Assembly: GCA_025499625.1 (NCBI GenBank)
Contig: JAFMVD010000008.1
Location: forward strand, 1 to 64,000
Source: Carboxylicivirga fragile
GTDB taxonomy: Bacteria; Bacteroidota; Bacteroidia; Bacteroidales; Marinilabiliaceae
DNA length: 64,000 nt
Direction of reading: 5' to 3'
Shown: positions 63,732 through 64,000 of the stretch, in pieces
Layout: every line of letters starts with the position of its first letter
Position numbering within the stretch: position 1 is the stretch's first letter
Program-made: the position numbers and the translations under genes
Notes under the pieces: model-generated
Seen by the model: the letters and a program-made list of their open reading frames with translations, nothing else
What the model was told of the DNA's origin: nothing
The model's database searches: none

Positions 63732-64000
63732 ACAAATAAATATTTAAGCGAGAATATTAATACTAAAAATATAATGAGATATCACATATTAAAAAAGAAA
63801 TGAGTTTTTTTTCTTTCCGAATAAAACTGAAACTTGGGAATTTCATATTAAAAAATGGTTCTTGCTTGCCTATCTGACACTCAAAAAAAAAATGTTAACT
63901 ATGTTAACCATGTTAACCACACCTGTAAATTGCAGTAATTCTGTTGCTTAATGGTTAACACAAGCGCAAATCACATGTTAACTTGTGTTAACTGTTTCAA
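63732..64000. other. Non-coding region with six GTTAAC palindromes
   Basis: No gene seen. GTTAAC occurs at 63894, 63903, 63912, 63954, 63977 and 63987, the first three spaced exactly nine bases apart as tandem a/c-TGTTAAC-c/t units. Such clustering could be a protein-binding array. The right window edge cuts off its context. Confidence 0.45.

Overview
The window looks like a chromosome segment of a Bacteroidota, most likely a marine Bacteroidales/Marinilabiliales-type anaerobe or facultative anaerobe. This is inferred from low GC, TAnnTTTG-type -7 promoter motifs, weak Shine-Dalgarno signals, many exported proteins ending their signals in ...AQ or with a lipobox, SusD-free but sulfatase-rich content, and a fermentative/ferredoxin-based set of enzymes (2-oxoacid:ferredoxin oxidoreductase, ADP-forming acetyl-CoA synthetase, HydE). 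No species can be named from the sequence alone.

Layout. 1-3.5 kb: an AraC-family regulator between a tiny lipoprotein gene and an arylsulfatase gene; the flanking genes share one promoter module, which also occurs at the window's left edge. 3.5-9.1 kb: a sortilin/VPS10-like beta-propeller protein, a MITE-like repeat, an N-acetyltransferase and a low-complexity exported protein. 9.2-17.1 kb (minus): korDABC-like oxidoreductase, a PLP aminotransferase, flavodoxin, a membrane protein and ADP-forming acetyl-CoA synthetase. 17.3-22 kb (plus): hydE, zwf, an outer-membrane barrel and an aldo/keto reductase. 22-31.3 kb (minus): a hybrid histidine kinase, a second MITE-like repeat, and a five-gene RND efflux operon. 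31.7-35.2 kb (plus): pgl, a REC-PP2C phosphatase, a carboxypeptidase-like-domain protein. 35.2-39.3 kb: MATE transporter, tRNA-Arg(TCT), and a large serine recombinase whose reading frame runs antisense through the tRNA, followed by decayed genes. 39.4-47.9 kb (minus): a signalling block of REC-PP2C phosphatase, a 2120-residue hybrid kinase and a REC-AlbA_2 fusion. 48.4-60.8 kb (minus): a hydrolase, then a set of exported proteins (DUF2490, two DUF1254/DUF1214 proteins, class A acid phosphatase, lipoprotein sulfatase, several beta-barrels). 60.9-62.6 kb (plus): a divergent TolB/FlgO-like plus TPR regulator preceded by three perfect 10-bp tandem repeats. 62.6-64 kb: remnants of a sulfatase gene and an IS3-type transposase, then a run of GTTAAC palindromes.

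How the parts fit. Two separately regulated sulfatase loci lie at the two ends of the window (AraC at the left, TolB/TPR-type regulator at the right). The right-hand locus combines a sulfatase, a phosphatase, two DUF1254/1214 proteins and outer-membrane barrels, suggesting periplasmic or surface removal of sulfate and phosphate groups from an unidentified substrate; this is inference. The central metabolic genes form a plausible ferredoxin/flavodoxin-linked fermentation module: 2-oxoacid oxidation to acyl-CoA, ATP formation from acyl-CoA by the ADP-forming synthetase, and hydrogenase maturation by HydE, with zwf and pgl supplying NADPH. The 39-48 kb block looks like a phosphorelay with two unlike outputs (a PP2C phosphatase and an AlbA_2 domain).
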